A DNA stretch of 64,000 nucleotides from Pyxidicoccus fallax (GTDB lineage Bacteria > Myxococcota > Myxococcia > Myxococcales > Myxococcaceae): contig NZ_JABBJJ010000002.1 in NCBI RefSeq assembly GCF_012933655.1, positions 62,001 through 126,000 on the forward strand, written 5' to 3'. Both the position numbers and the translations under genes were made by a program. The first letter of the stretch is position 1. Each line of letters begins with the position of its first letter. Below the pieces are notes generated by a model, which was not told where the DNA came from, did no database searches, and saw only the letters and a program-made list of their open reading frames with translations. Below, piece by piece: positions 56,070 through 64,000 of this stretch.

Positions 56070-59000
56070 ATGGGCGCCAAACGGTACCTGTTCGCCTTCG
56101 GCCTGGCCGCGGGCCTCATCTCCGCGCTCGTCCTGGGGGGATTGCTGCGGGCCGTGAGCGGCCCACTGCCCTCCTCGGCGTGGGCGGTGCTGCTCGTCGC
56201 CACGCCCGCGCTCTACCTCGTGGGCGGCTACTTCGCGTGGTTCCGCTGGGCCGCGCGCCGCCGCCGCCTGCGCCGTAACGTCATGGCGCGGCTCGCCGAG
56301 GGCGACCTCACCACCACCGTGGGGCCCCGCTTCGAGGGCCACGAGGACGTGCGCCGCCTCATCCTGTCCCTGCGCCGCGCGCTGTCCCAGGTGCAGCGCG
56401 TGACGGCCAACCTCCACCGCACCAGCAACGAGGTCAGCGAGCAGGCCCGCATGCTGCTCGAGGCCGCCCGGCGCCAGGGCGGCGCCGTGGAGCGCTCGCT
56501 GGAGGCCGTCAGCGGCATGGGCGGCAGCCTCCAGGTGGCCGTCAAGCGCGTCCACCAGCTGGAGGTCTTCGCCGTCGACACCACCGGCGCGCTGCTGGAG
56601 ATGACCGAGCGGCTGGAGCAGGTGGTGGACTCGCTCACGCAGGTCAACACCTTCGCCCACAACACCAGCGCGCTGATGCAGGCCATGGCCGAGCGGCTGG
56701 CCAACATCGCCTCGTCCGGTGACGAGCTGGGCCGCTTCGCCAGCGAGGCCGAGGACTTCGTGGCCGCAGTGGAGGGCGGCATCGACTCCGTGCGCCGCCG
56801 CGCCAGCGAGACGAACCAGCTCGCCATCGCCGTGACGGCCACCGCCGAGCGCGGGGAAGTCCTCGTGGGCGACAGCGTCCAGGGCATGTACCGCGTGGAG
56901 GAGACCGTCCGGAAGGCCTCCGAGCTGATGGAGATGCTCGGCACGCGCTCGCGCGAAATCGGCCGCATCGTCGACGTCATCCAGGAAATCGCCGACCAGA
57001 CGAACCTGCTCGCCCTCAACGCCGCCATCATCGCCGCCCAGGCCGGCGAGCACGGGCGCCCCTTCGGCGTCGTCGCCAACGAGATTCGCAACCTCGCCGA
57101 GCGCACCACGCGCTCCACGCGCGAAATCGCCAAGATGGTGGCCGGCGTCGTGGACGCGGTGCAGACGGCCGTCACCCTCGTGCAGGAGGGCCGCGAGCAG
57201 GCCACCGCGGGCGTGGCGCTGGGAGACCGCGCCGCCGAGGCCCTCGTCGAGATTCGCACCATCACGCAGCGCACCTTCACCGCCGTGGAGGCCACGGTGG
57301 CGGAGACGCAGCGGCTGGAGGCCCAGGGCGCCACGGTGGTGGAGGCCAGCCGCCGCGTGGCCCGGCGCGTGGAGGACGTCACGCGCATGGCGATTGAGCA
57401 GTCCGGCCATGCCCGCGAGCTGGTGCGCCAGACGCACGAGATGGCGCGCGTGGGCCAGGGCGCCTCGCAGAAGGCGGAGGCCCAGGCCCGCACCGGACGC
57501 GACCTCTCCGAGTCCGTGGTGCGGCTGAGCGCGGCGATTGAGGAGCTGCGCTCGGCCAACGTGGTGCTCACCAAGGGCGACGCCTCCATCCGCGAGGAGG
57601 TGGCGCAGGTGCGCGAGGACGCGCGCCGGGTCATCCGCATCAGCGACGGGCTGACGCGCACGGTGGACCAGCTCGGCCACGAGGCGGTGGGCCTGGAGGC
57701 GGAGGTGTTCCGCTTCAAGCTGCCCACGCCGCGCTCCGGGGGCACGCTGCGCGTGGGCCTGCACCAGGCGGCCTCGCTGCGCAACCGGCAGGCGGTGGAC
57801 CCGCTCTTCAGCGTGGAGAACCAGGTCTCCGAGCTGACCGCGTGCATCTTCTCCAGCCTGCTACGGCTGGAGGACGGCGGGCTGGAACCGGACCTCGCCG
57901 AGCGCTGGGACGCGGACCCGTCCGCGCGCCGCTACCGCTTCTACCTGCGCCGCGGCGTCACCTTCCATGACGGCACGCTGCTCACCGCGCACGACGTGAA
58001 GCGCCACCTGGAGCGGCTGTTGGACCCGGCGGTGCGCTCGCCAGACCGCAGCCTGCTGGAGGACGTGGAGGGCGCGCCCGAGTTCGCCTCCGGCCTGGCG
58101 CGCGACGTGTCCGGCATCGAGGTGCTGGACGACGGCACGCTCGAAATCCGCCTGCGCGAGCCCAAGGCCTTCTTCCTGCACATCATGGCGCTCACCGCCA
58201 CGGCCGTGGCCCGGGTGGACGCGGGAGGGCGGCTGGTGGGCACCGGTCCCTTCCGGCTCCTCGCGCTGGAGCAGGAGCGCGTGGTGCTGGAGCGCAACCC
58301 CTCCTACTGGCGCGCGGGCGGACCGATGGTGGAGCGACTGGAGTTCCTGCTCGCCAGCTCCCGGCAGGAGGCCGTGGCGCGGCTGCGGCAGGGCGCGCTG
58401 GACATGGTCTCCTTCCTCGGCGCCGAGCACGTGGAGGTGCCGGGCCTGGAGTCGCTCCAGGTCGTCACCAGCACCACGCCCTCCACGGCCTTCGTGGTGC
58501 TCAACCAGCGCGAGGCCCCGTGGGATGACGTCCGCGTCCGCCGCGCCCTGCGCGCGGGCATGGACATCCAGGGCATGGTGGAGCAGTTCCACCCGGGCGC
58601 CCGCGTGGCGCGCACGCTCACCCCGCCGGAGCTGCTGGACGACGCGGAGGTGGGGCCGGTGCCCGTCCCGGACGTGGCGCTCGCCGAGCAGCTGCTGCGC
58701 GACGCGGGCCTGCGCCGGCTGCGGCTCACGCTGCACTTCCCCACCGGCCACGACACCTCCGCCGAGGACGCGGTGCTCTTCCGTCCGCTCCTGCAGGCGG
58801 GCCTGCTGGAGCTGCGGCACGTGGAGATGTCCCCGGAGGAGTACACGGCCCGCGCCGTCGAGGGGAAGGTGCCCGCCTTCCGCAACCGCTGGCTGGCGGA
58901 CTACCCGGACCCGGACAACTTCCTGCACTTCCTCCTCAACTCCAGCGGCCAGACGGTGTTCCCCCTGGGCTACCGCAACCCGGAGTTGGACCGCATCACC

Positions 59001-59213
59001 TCGGAGGCGCGCGTATCCATCGACCCGGGGCTGCGCCACCAGCTCTACGTGCGCGCGGAGAAGCTCTTCCACGACGACTGCCCGCTCATTCCCCTCTACC
59101 ACGAGCGCATCCACGCCCTGGCCAGCCCCACCGTGCAGAACCTGCGGCTGCACCAGACGCCGCCGCAGGTGCGCTACGAGGACCTCTGGGTGGACCCGAG
59201 CGCCGCCACCTGA
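56070..59213 (+). CDS. Chemoreceptor fused to a C-terminal family-5 solute-binding domain
   Basis: 1047 residues. Two membrane helices (~7-29 and ~39-61) are separated by only ~10 residues, so nearly the whole protein faces the cytoplasm. A HAMP-like segment (~65-115; LAEGDLTTTV) is followed by a long helical MCP signalling domain (~115-545) whose hairpin tip is at ~305-345 (IADQTNLLALNAAIIAAQAGE, HGRPFGVVANEIRNLAERT). From ~552 to the end is an SBP_bac_5 (OppA/DppA-like) domain (SGGTLRVGLHQ, YRFYLRRGVTFHDGTLLTAHDVK, CPLIPLYHERIHAL). The order places a solute-binding domain in the cytoplasm, as in SgrR. It should feed a chemotaxis-like pathway in response to an internal ligand. No cheA or cheW lies nearby. 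Confidence 0.9.
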   Translation: MGAKRYLFAFGLAAGLISALVLGGLLRAVSGPLPSSAWAVLLVATPALYLVGGYFAWFRWAARRRRLRRNVMARLAEGDLTTTVGPRFEGHEDVRRLILSLRRALSQVQRVTANLHRTSNEVSEQARMLLEAARRQGGAVERSLEAVSGMGGSLQVAVKRVHQLEVFAVDTTGALLEMTERLEQVVDSLTQVNTFAHNTSALMQAMAERLANIASSGDELGRFASEAEDFVAAVEGGIDSVRRRASETNQLAIAVTATAERGEVLVGDSVQGMYRVEETVRKASELMEMLGTRSREIGRIVDVIQEIADQTNLLALNAAIIAAQAGEHGRPFGVVANEIRNLAERTTRSTREIAKMVAGVVDAVQTAVTLVQEGREQATAGVALGDRAAEALVEIRTITQRTFTAVEATVAETQRLEAQGATVVEASRRVARRVEDVTRMAIEQSGHARELVRQTHEMARVGQGASQKAEAQARTGRDLSESVVRLSAAIEELRSANVVLTKGDASIREEVAQVREDARRVIRISDGLTRTVDQLGHEAVGLEAEVFRFKLPTPRSGGTLRVGLHQAASLRNRQAVDPLFSVENQVSELTACIFSSLLRLEDGGLEPDLAERWDADPSARRYRFYLRRGVTFHDGTLLTAHDVKRHLERLLDPAVRSPDRSLLEDVEGAPEFASGLARDVSGIEVLDDGTLEIRLREPKAFFLHIMALTATAVARVDAGGRLVGTGPFRLLALEQERVVLERNPSYWRAGGPMVERLEFLLASSRQEAVARLRQGALDMVSFLGAEHVEVPGLESLQVVTSTTPSTAFVVLNQREAPWDDVRVRRALRAGMDIQGMVEQFHPGARVARTLTPPELLDDAEVGPVPVPDVALAEQLLRDAGLRRLRLTLHFPTGHDTSAEDAVLFRPLLQAGLLELRHVEMSPEEYTARAVEGKVPAFRNRWLADYPDPDNFLHFLLNSSGQTVFPLGYRNPELDRITSEARVSIDPGLRHQLYVRAEKLFHDDCPLIPLYHERIHALASPTVQNLRLHQTPPQVRYEDLWVDPSAAT

Positions 59214-59290
59214 GTCACGGCGGCGACTCGCGCCGCCTCGGGTGCGCTACGACGAGCACCGGGCCGTCCGGAACGCATTCACCTGACCCG

Positions 59291-61663
59291 TCACGGTGCC
59301 GACTCACGACGGGCCCCGGATGCGCCTGCGTGCCGCTGGGGCCAGCCGCCCGTCTCCGCCTGCCCATCCACGCCGTACGACTCCAGCAGCCACGCGCCCT
59401 CGCGCTGCACCAGGACGTGCAGCCGTCCGCCGACGAACGCCGCGCCCCCCAGGCGTGGACGGCCCGGCAGCGGGCACATGCTCACCCGCTCACCGTCCGC
59501 GAAGAGCTGCAACCACACCCGGGGCCCCTCCGGCAGGGCCTCCGTCGCGAGCACGCCCACCGCGCCGCCCCGCACCAGCGTCGCGTCGTGCATCGTGCCC
59601 GGCAGTTCCTCGCTCGGCAGCGCGTCCACCTCCCACTCCACCCGCCCCGTCCTCGCGTCCACCGCGCGCAACACCACGCGCTCCTCCTCAGGCGTGCACG
59701 CCCCGCCGTTCGTGGAGTCACACGCGCGCGCGAAGAGGTAGCCCGGCGTGCCCTCTGGCGGCAGCAGCGCCGGCTCCGCCAGCGGCACCAGCATGCGCGC
59801 CCCAGCGTCCCAGTCCACCCTCACCGCCGCGCCGCCATCCATGGGCACGAAGGCCGTCGCCCCCACCAGCAGCGTTCCGCCCGCCACCGCCAGCGATGCG
59901 CCCCCGTCCGGGACGCCACCGTCAACCACGAGGGCCAGCGTCGGTGCCGTGCCACCGTCGTCCTCCACCCGTGCCAGCCGCCCGTCGGTCGAGTAGAGGA
60001 AGGCCACGCCCGACACGTCCAGTGCGAGCCGCGCCTCACCGGGCCACGCCTCCACCGGAGTCGCGCGGAGCAGCACGCCCGACATGTCCTGCGCGAGCTG
60101 GGCCTCACCGGGCCACGCCTCCCTCAATGCCGAGCGGGACATCACGCCCGATGCACCCTGCGCGCGCTGTGCCTCGCCGGGCCATGCTTCCACCGACGTC
60201 GCGTGGAGCCGCGCGCCCTGCGCGCGCCGCGCCTCACCGGACCATGCATCCACCGGCGAGCCGGACAACGCGCCCGCGTCCGTACCCGCGTCGCCACCAC
60301 GCCCGGTCAGCCACACGAGGCGCGAGGTCTCGGGCGGCAGCGGGTCCACAGTCCCACCGTCCAGGTCCACTCCACCGTCCGAGTCCGGCACGCGTCGCCA
60401 GTCCACGTACGCCAGCACGTCGCCCTCGCCGGTGAGCGCCACGCGCCCGGCGCCCGTCTCGCCCCGCCACGTCCCCGCGTCCGGCGGGCCCATCGCCGTC
60501 CATGGCGCCTCCCACAGCCGCTCGCCGTCACCTCGCGGGGCGTAGCCCTCCAGCCCCTCCTCGGCGAGCACCACCACGCCCGCATCCGACGCGGCCAGCA
60601 GCGTGCGCGCACCACCATCCGGGTACAGCGACTCGAAGCGCAGGAACCCGTCGGCCGTGTACGAGACGAGCCGGCAGCCCGCGTCACCCCCGCACACGGA
60701 GGTGAAGAGGTCCTCGTCCCACACGAGCAGCATGGGCCCGCCGTCCTCGGCCACCGGCTCGCCGCCCAGCTCCTGTCGGAACGCGAACTCGAGGTCCCCC
60801 GCGTCCGGGCGCACGCACGCGCCATCCTCGCAGGTGCCCTCCCCCTGGCACGCGGTGGCCGGTGAGCAGACGGTGCCCTCCGGCGTGGGCACCGTGACGC
60901 AGCTGCCGCTGAAGCAGACGTTGGAGTCCTTGCAGTTGAAGGGCCCGCACGAGGTGAGGTCTTCCGCGTCCACCTCCGTGCAACCCTCCTCGCGCTCGCA
61001 CACGCCCACCTTGCACGGATTCGAAGGCACGGGGCACGCCACCTGCGACGTCACACAGCCCTGCGTGGGCGAGCACGAGTCCACCGTGCACGGGTTGTCG
61101 TCATTGCACGAGCGCGGGGTGCCCACGCACGCGCCCGCCTCGCAACGGCCGTTCTCCTGGCAGAGGCTGTCCGGGATGCACGTGGCCCCATCCGGCTGGA
61201 CGGACTCGATGCACGTGCCGGACTCCACGTCGAAGCGCGACTCGCGACACCGGGCGGCGGGACACGGCGTGGGCCGGACGCCCGTGCCGGTGAGGCGCAC
61301 CGACTCCGTGGTGCCGTTGCCCACCAGCAGCAGCGTCCCCTGCGCGTCCCCGTTGCCCGCGGTGAACACCACCTCCACCGTCGCCGTGCCGCTGCCCGGC
61401 ACCGACACCTCGGGCGCGGCCACGGAGAAGGGCGCGTCCGCCGCCGCCGTCACCGTGAGGCCACCACGGCCGGTGGCCAGCAGCGTCACCTGCCGGCGCG
61501 CCTGCGTCCCCTCCAGCACGCGGCCGAAGGAGACGGACGCCTCCTGCGGACGAAAGCCCTCGCGCGTGCCACCCAGGCCCGGCTCGTCACCACACCGGCA
61601 CCCGCTAATGGCGAGCACGAGGGCCAGGAGCAGGGGACTCCACGAGCGGGCAGGAGAGCGCAT
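59291..61663 (-). CDS. Large cysteine-rich lipoprotein with ASH-like domain
   Basis: 790 residues. The signal ends in ISGC (lipobox Cys). Residues ~40-130 are an ASH/choice-of-anchor beta domain (VSFGRVLEGTQARRQVTL). Residues ~133-290 hold more than 20 Cys in CxxxxxC and CxxxC spacings (NDDNPCTVDSCSPTQGC, CEREEGC, CQGEGTCEDGACV), like the disulphide-rich repeats of myxobacterial surface proteins. The remainder is a beta-propeller-like region with many DGG/DAG turns, interrupted at ~470-545 by in-frame repeats. Function unknown; probably exposed on the cell surface. Confidence 0.8.
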   Translation of the reverse strand: MRSPARSWSPLLLALVLAISGCRCGDEPGLGGTREGFRPQEASVSFGRVLEGTQARRQVTLLATGRGGLTVTAAADAPFSVAAPEVSVPGSGTATVEVVFTAGNGDAQGTLLLVGNGTTESVRLTGTGVRPTPCPAARCRESRFDVESGTCIESVQPDGATCIPDSLCQENGRCEAGACVGTPRSCNDDNPCTVDSCSPTQGCVTSQVACPVPSNPCKVGVCEREEGCTEVDAEDLTSCGPFNCKDSNVCFSGSCVTVPTPEGTVCSPATACQGEGTCEDGACVRPDAGDLEFAFRQELGGEPVAEDGGPMLLVWDEDLFTSVCGGDAGCRLVSYTADGFLRFESLYPDGGARTLLAASDAGVVVLAEEGLEGYAPRGDGERLWEAPWTAMGPPDAGTWRGETGAGRVALTGEGDVLAYVDWRRVPDSDGGVDLDGGTVDPLPPETSRLVWLTGRGGDAGTDAGALSGSPVDAWSGEARRAQGARLHATSVEAWPGEAQRAQGASGVMSRSALREAWPGEAQLAQDMSGVLLRATPVEAWPGEARLALDVSGVAFLYSTDGRLARVEDDGGTAPTLALVVDGGVPDGGASLAVAGGTLLVGATAFVPMDGGAAVRVDWDAGARMLVPLAEPALLPPEGTPGYLFARACDSTNGGACTPEEERVVLRAVDARTGRVEWEVDALPSEELPGTMHDATLVRGGAVGVLATEALPEGPRVWLQLFADGERVSMCPLPGRPRLGGAAFVGGRLHVLVQREGAWLLESYGVDGQAETGGWPQRHAGASGARRESAP
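60033..60250 (-). repeat. In-frame tandem repeats inside the Cys-rich lipoprotein gene
   Basis: GCCTCACCGGGCCA or a close variant begins at 60033, 60102, 60171 and 60231; the spacings 69, 69 and 60 are multiples of three. They encode the recurring EAWPGEAxxAQ motif, with variable ~10-residue spacers. Length variation here would insert or delete whole repeats without a frameshift. Confidence 0.7.
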
Positions 61664-61731
61664 GGGCCGGACTCAAGCGCGACGGACGGGGTCACGCAAT
61701 CCCGGCCCGCCGCCTCCGGGCGCCTCCGTGC

Positions 61732-61750
61732 GGAACGGAACCTCCATTCC
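61732..61750 (-). repeat. Solitary copy of the hairpin core from the 48-kb array
   Basis: On the minus strand this reads GGAATGGAGGTTCCGTTCC, the array core with one changed loop base, followed by GCACGG as in the last array unit. It lies 11 bases after the stop of the DedA gene and in its transcript would form the same 8-bp hairpin. Confidence 0.75.
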
Positions 61751-61760
61751 GCTCCATGAC

Positions 61761-62381
61761 TCAGGGCTCGGGGGCCGGCGTCCGCCGCCGCGCCAACACG
61801 CGCACCAGGACCGCAATCACGCCCACCAACACCAGCCCCACCACCGCGTACTGGTAGCGGCTGATGAGCGCGGACAGCCGCTCCAGGTTGCCGCCCACCG
61901 CCGCGCCCAGGCCGAGCACCAGCCCGGTGTGGGCCATGGCGGACAGCGCGCCCAGCACCATGGCGTTGAAGCGCGGCATGTTCGCGGCGCCCGCGGCCAC
62001 GAAGATGAGCCCGCGGATGCCGGGGATGAAGCGGTTGGCCAAGAGCAGCCAGGGCCCGTTGCGCCGCATCCGGGCCTGAACCTCTTCGAGCCGCGCGTGG
62101 GTGATGCCGAAGTAGCTCCGCTCGGGGTGGGCGGCGAAGCGCCTCGCCAGCCAGTGGCCCACCCAGTAGTTGATGGCCGCGCCCAGGACGCTGCCCAGCG
62201 TCACCACGAGGAAGACGAGCGGCCACGGCTGCGTGCCGCGCACCGCGTACACACCGCCCAGCAGGGTGACGGTGTCCCCGGGAAAGGGCGGGACGATGTA
62301 CTCCAGCATCGCCGCGACGCCCAGCACCAGCAGCCCCAGGGGCCCCAGCGAGGAGATGAGCTGGTCGATGTATTCCACCAT
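61761..62381 (-). CDS. DedA-family membrane protein
   Basis: 206 residues from ATG 62381. The DedA/SNARE-associated core is present: LEYIVPPFPGDTVTLLGGVYA, VTLGSVLGAAINYWVGHWLARR, LLLANRFIPGIRGLIFVAAGAANM. Five or so membrane helices are predicted. DedA proteins are inner-membrane lipid flippases or proton-coupled transporters for undecaprenyl phosphate and similar lipids, with membrane Glu/Asp and Arg as key residues. The gene is transcribed alone, ending just before the hairpin repeat at 61732. Confidence 0.9.
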   Translation of the reverse strand: MVEYIDQLISSLGPLGLLVLGVAAMLEYIVPPFPGDTVTLLGGVYAVRGTQPWPLVFLVVTLGSVLGAAINYWVGHWLARRFAAHPERSYFGITHARLEEVQARMRRNGPWLLLANRFIPGIRGLIFVAAGAANMPRFNAMVLGALSAMAHTGLVLGLGAAVGGNLERLSALISRYQYAVVGLVLVGVIAVLVRVLARRRTPAPEP

Positions 62382-62564
62382 CCGCGCGTGAGCCCTCCGG
62401 CGACCCGGCCCTCGGGCCAGACTTAAGTCGGGAGGACGTGGAGGGAAAGCGACATCCGCGCCGAGCCCTCGGAGGTGAACACCGCCGGGCGCATGGGGCC
62501 CATGGTGTCCCACCGCGTCGAGTCCACTCGACTACAGTGGGCGGTCGAACCGACCCGGAGCACC

Positions 62565-63026
62565 ATGATGAGCCTGAGTCCCGAAGGCAGGGTCCACCGG
62601 CTGCTGAGCATCTTCGCGAAGACCGGCCGTGAGGGAGAGTGCACCCGCGCGTTCGACAGGTTCCCCGATACCGTGCGCGCCACGCTCTGGGAGCTGGCCG
62701 GGCTCGCCCCGGAAGAGCGTCCCATCCTGGCCTGCTTCCGCGATGCCGGACACTGGACGCTCATCACCACCGAGCGGGTGCTCATCCGCGCCAGCGACCA
62801 CACCCGGAGACTGCCGTGGAGCGACATCGAGAACGCGACCGTGGGCACCGGTCACATGACCGTGGCACTCGCCTCGGGTCTCCAGGGCAAGCTGACCCTC
62901 GACCGGCTCACGGTCATCTGCCGTGACGGAGAGGCCGTGGAGCTGGAGCTGGAGCCGGGTCCGTCATTCATCGGCGTCTGGAACGTCCTGAAGACCCTCG
63001 GCAGTCTGGGCGCGAAGGGGCCGTAG
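62565..63026 (+). CDS. Small protein with PH-like domain
   Basis: 153 residues from ATG ATG at 62565/62568, with GGAG five bases upstream. Residues ~25-65 are helical; ~66-150 resemble a bacterial pleckstrin-homology-like domain (WTLITTERVLIRASDHTRRLPWSDIENATV, then KLTLDRLTVICRDGEAVELELEPG, ending in a helix). Such domains are found in proteins acting at membranes or in regulation. No named family is certain. It converges with the RlmN-type gene (11-bp gap). Confidence 0.7.
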   Translation: MMSLSPEGRVHRLLSIFAKTGREGECTRAFDRFPDTVRATLWELAGLAPEERPILACFRDAGHWTLITTERVLIRASDHTRRLPWSDIENATVGTGHMTVALASGLQGKLTLDRLTVICRDGEAVELELEPGPSFIGVWNVLKTLGSLGAKGP

Positions 63027-63037
63027 CCCCCGCGGGC

Positions 63038-64000
63038 TCACGACTCCGGAGACACCGCCGGCCCCGGCATCACCGTGCCGCCGTACTGCGTGGCCGCCAG
63101 CGTGCCGCACGCCGCGCCAATCTCCTTGCCGCCCGAGTACCGCCGCGCCACCGGCGACTTGAGAATCTGCAGGTAATCCCTGAAGGCGCTCAGCTCCTCG
63201 GGCGTGGGCGGCAGGTACTTCCCCGTCGGGTCCGTCACGTCGATGAGGTCCACCTTGATGGGGATGCCCTCGAAGGCCACCTTCAGCGCCTCCGCGTCCT
63301 CCCGCCCCAGGTTGAACCCGCTGATGGCCACGTAGGCAATCATCGCCCGCTCGCGCCGCACGGTGCTGTACTCGCGGATGGCCTCGATGAGCTCCGGCAA
63401 CGGGTGCGTCTTTTCAATCGGCAGCACCTGGGCGCGCTTCTCTGGAATCGCGCTCGTCACGGAGAAGGCCAGCCGGTACGGGTGCCCCTCGCGCGTGTAC
63501 CGCCGGATGGCCGGCACGTGGCCCGCCGTGGAGAACGTAATCGCGTCACCGGCGATGGAGAACCCGGACGGATTGCGCAGCACGTCCGCCGCGCGCAGCG
63601 TCTCCTTGTAGTTGAGCAGCGGCTCCCCCATCCCCATGAACACCACGCCCCGCACCGGCCGGTCCGCCTCCGCCCGGACCTGAAGCACCTGGTCCAATAT
63701 CTCCCACGTCTGGAGATTCCTTTTGAACCCCAACTTCCCCGTCATGCAGAAGTCGCACGCCAGCGCACAGCCCACCTGGCTGGAGACGCAGATGACGTAC
63801 TTCTCGTCGAAGATGGGGATGCGGACGGCCTCGATGCGCCCGCCCAGGGGCGAGTCGAAGAGGTACTTCACGAAGCCGTCGTCGGCCTTGCGCCGCTCCA
63901 CCACCTGAAGGCTCGGCAACTCCGCGTGGGCCTTGAGGTGGTCGGCGACGCGGCGCGGCACCTGGGGGGCATGCGCGATGTCCTCCACCCGCGTGGCGCC
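63038..64000 (-). CDS. rlmN: RlmN-type 23S rRNA/tRNA adenine C2-methyltransferase, 5' end outside window
   Basis: 317 residues from a GTG at 63988, but the frame stays open to the window edge, so the true start probably lies beyond it. Radical-SAM Cys74, Cys78 and Cys81 (CALACDFC), the GEPLLNYKETLRAADVL segment, the SAM-binding VFMGMGEP stretch and the second catalytic Cys in GAACGTL near the C-terminus match RlmN. RlmN adds a methyl group to C2 of A2503 in 23S rRNA and A37 of some tRNAs. The visible portion lacks the N-terminal ~50 residues of the full-length enzyme. Confidence 0.88.
   Translation of the reverse strand, partial: GATRVEDIAHAPQVPRRVADHLKAHAELPSLQVVERRKADDGFVKYLFDSPLGGRIEAVRIPIFDEKYVICVSSQVGCALACDFCMTGKLGFKRNLQTWEILDQVLQVRAEADRPVRGVVFMGMGEPLLNYKETLRAADVLRNPSGFSIAGDAITFSTAGHVPAIRRYTREGHPYRLAFSVTSAIPEKRAQVLPIEKTHPLPELIEAIREYSTVRRERAMIAYVAISGFNLGREDAEALKVAFEGIPIKVDLIDVTDPTGKYLPPTPEELSAFRDYLQILKSPVARRYSGGKEIGAACGTLAATQYGGTVMPGPAVSPES

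Noticed and set aside
54903-57764. Extended transglutaminase-like reading of 953 residues
   Set aside because: The 5' two-thirds is antisense to the chemoreceptor. The reading from GTG 56006 alone has a signal peptide and a full transglutaminase fold.

Overview
The window is GC-rich DNA (roughly 70%) from a myxobacterium, most likely Myxococcaceae (Myxococcus, Corallococcus or Pyxidicoccus). The evidence is a double-CXXCG protein of the SitI6 type, a SitA-type polymorphic toxin lipoprotein, a MYXO-CTERM sorting tail, a Ser/Thr kinase coupled to a Myxococcus-type sigma factor, and many lipoproteins. I see no rRNA, tRNA, CRISPR array or recognisable transposase.

Layout. 1-7.9 kb: small lipoproteins, an NlpC/P60 lipoprotein and a 1923-residue membrane protein. 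7.9-9 kb: a decayed Sit toxin followed by an intact orphan SitI6-type immunity gene. 9-14.5 kb: GNAT, small hydrophilic protein, endonuclease III, phospholipase D-like enzyme and a TerB/acyl-CoA oxidase fusion. 14.5-16.1 kb: an OLD/RecF-like ATPase coupled by GTGA to a DUF4276 (TOPRIM-like) gene broken by an internal out-of-frame deletion; it looks like a dead antiphage module. 16.3-24 kb: SnoaL-like lipoprotein, RCC1/MopE lipoprotein, LysM-peptidase, coiled-coil protein, then a kinase-sigma operon. The LysM and coiled-coil genes share a GGAAC-N18-TCT promoter motif that fits control by an ECF-type sigma factor. 24.6-34 kb: M48 protease, beta-barrel protein, DUF3293, LysR/PRISE-reductase pair, several small secreted proteins and a PPOX protein. 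34-41.4 kb: LuxR regulator, ClpP, fumarase, MOSC, PspC, and the glyoxylate shunt pair malate synthase-isocitrate lyase with a strong terminator. 41.5-47.8 kb: small proteins, a beta-helix lipoprotein, a B12/radical SAM enzyme and a serine hydrolase. 47.7-48.7 kb: an intergenic array of eleven ~52-bp units, each able to form two RNA hairpins with compensatory changes. 48.7-56 kb: aromatic amino-acid decarboxylase, an intact SitA5-like toxin with two tandem DUF2019 immunity candidates, a myxosortase-sorted polysaccharide lyase, arginine succinyltransferase and a transglutaminase-like protein. 56-64 kb: a chemoreceptor fused to a solute-binding domain predicted to be cytoplasmic, a Cys-rich lipoprotein, DedA, a PH-like protein and the 3' part of an RlmN-type methyltransferase.

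Themes. Central metabolism (fumC, aceB, aceA) is interleaved with kin-competition genes (one live and one dead Sit locus), a dead defence module, and sensing systems of unusual architecture (kinase with a zinc anti-sigma motif beside its sigma factor; receptor-SBP fusion).
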